Assembly (NCBI GenBank): GCA_946886255.1
Contig: CAMPIG010000307.1
Location: 1 to 5,919 of the forward strand
DNA: 5,919 bases
Reading direction: 5' to 3'
From: an uncultured Cellvibrio sp.
GTDB lineage: Bacteria; Pseudomonadota; Gammaproteobacteria; Pseudomonadales; Cellvibrionaceae
Position numbers and translations under genes: made by a program. The stretch's first letter is position 1, and the number at the start of each line of letters is the position of its first letter. Below the pieces are notes generated by a model. That model was given only the letters and a program-made list of their open reading frames with translations. It was not told the origin of the DNA and did no database searches. Shown piece by piece: positions 5,904 through 5,919 of the stretch.

Positions 5904-5919
5904 CTTTTTGGTGTATGCT
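5892..5919 (+). promoter_or_regulatory. Probable recA promoter, overlapped by the LexA box
   Basis: TTGCGT (-35, 5892-5897) lies inside the LexA box, and TATGCT (-10, 5914-5919) follows after 16 bases, ending on the last base of the window. A LexA dimer on the box would cover the -35, which explains repression before DNA damage. The transcription start and the gene lie beyond the window. Confidence 0.6.

Overview
The window reads as ordinary, well-conserved chromosomal DNA from a gammaproteobacterium. It carries, in order, nlpD (5' end missing), rpoS, fdxA, mutS and cinA/pncC, and ends inside the control region of a gene that is very probably recA. This order (nlpD-rpoS, fdxA and mutS on the opposite strand, then cinA-recA) is the one known from Pseudomonas and relatives. 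The proteins match that group: a 107-residue Azotobacter-type 7Fe ferredoxin, an RpoS of 336 residues and a MutS of 873 residues. GC content looks close to 50%, lower than in most Pseudomonas, so a relative such as Cellvibrio or another Cellvibrionaceae member is my best guess. That genus guess is inference only.

Layout. Positions 1-780 (+) hold all but the first part of the NlpD lipoprotein. A 127-base gap with no terminator leads into rpoS (908-1918, +). rpoS and fdxA (2079-2402, -) converge on a 160-base gap with two strong bidirectional intrinsic terminators and a 17-base palindrome between them. fdxA and mutS (2542-5163, -) point the same way, separated by 139 bases that contain a good Fur-box candidate set inside an 11-bp perfect inverted repeat. 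mutS and cinA (5364-5873, +) diverge from a 200-base gap with a credible promoter for mutS and a weaker one for cinA. Fourteen bases after cinA comes a textbook LexA box, with a -35/-10 pair that reaches the last base of the window. No gap between genes exceeds 300 bases.

How the genes relate. NlpD activates cell-wall amidases during division. Its gene usually also carries the main rpoS promoter, and the lack of a terminator before rpoS fits shared transcription. RpoS is the stationary-phase and stress sigma factor. FdxA is a small electron carrier. MutS starts mismatch repair, PncC recycles a by-product of DNA ligase and other NAD-consuming enzymes, and the LexA box places the next gene under SOS control. 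The neighbourhood is therefore rich in stress and DNA-maintenance functions, but I see no new multi-gene system, mobile element, CRISPR array, tRNA or rRNA. The points most worth checking are the Fur-type site and inverted repeat upstream of fdxA, and the rpoS-fdxA gap, where Pseudomonas has the sRNA rsmZ but no rsmZ-like sequence is visible here.
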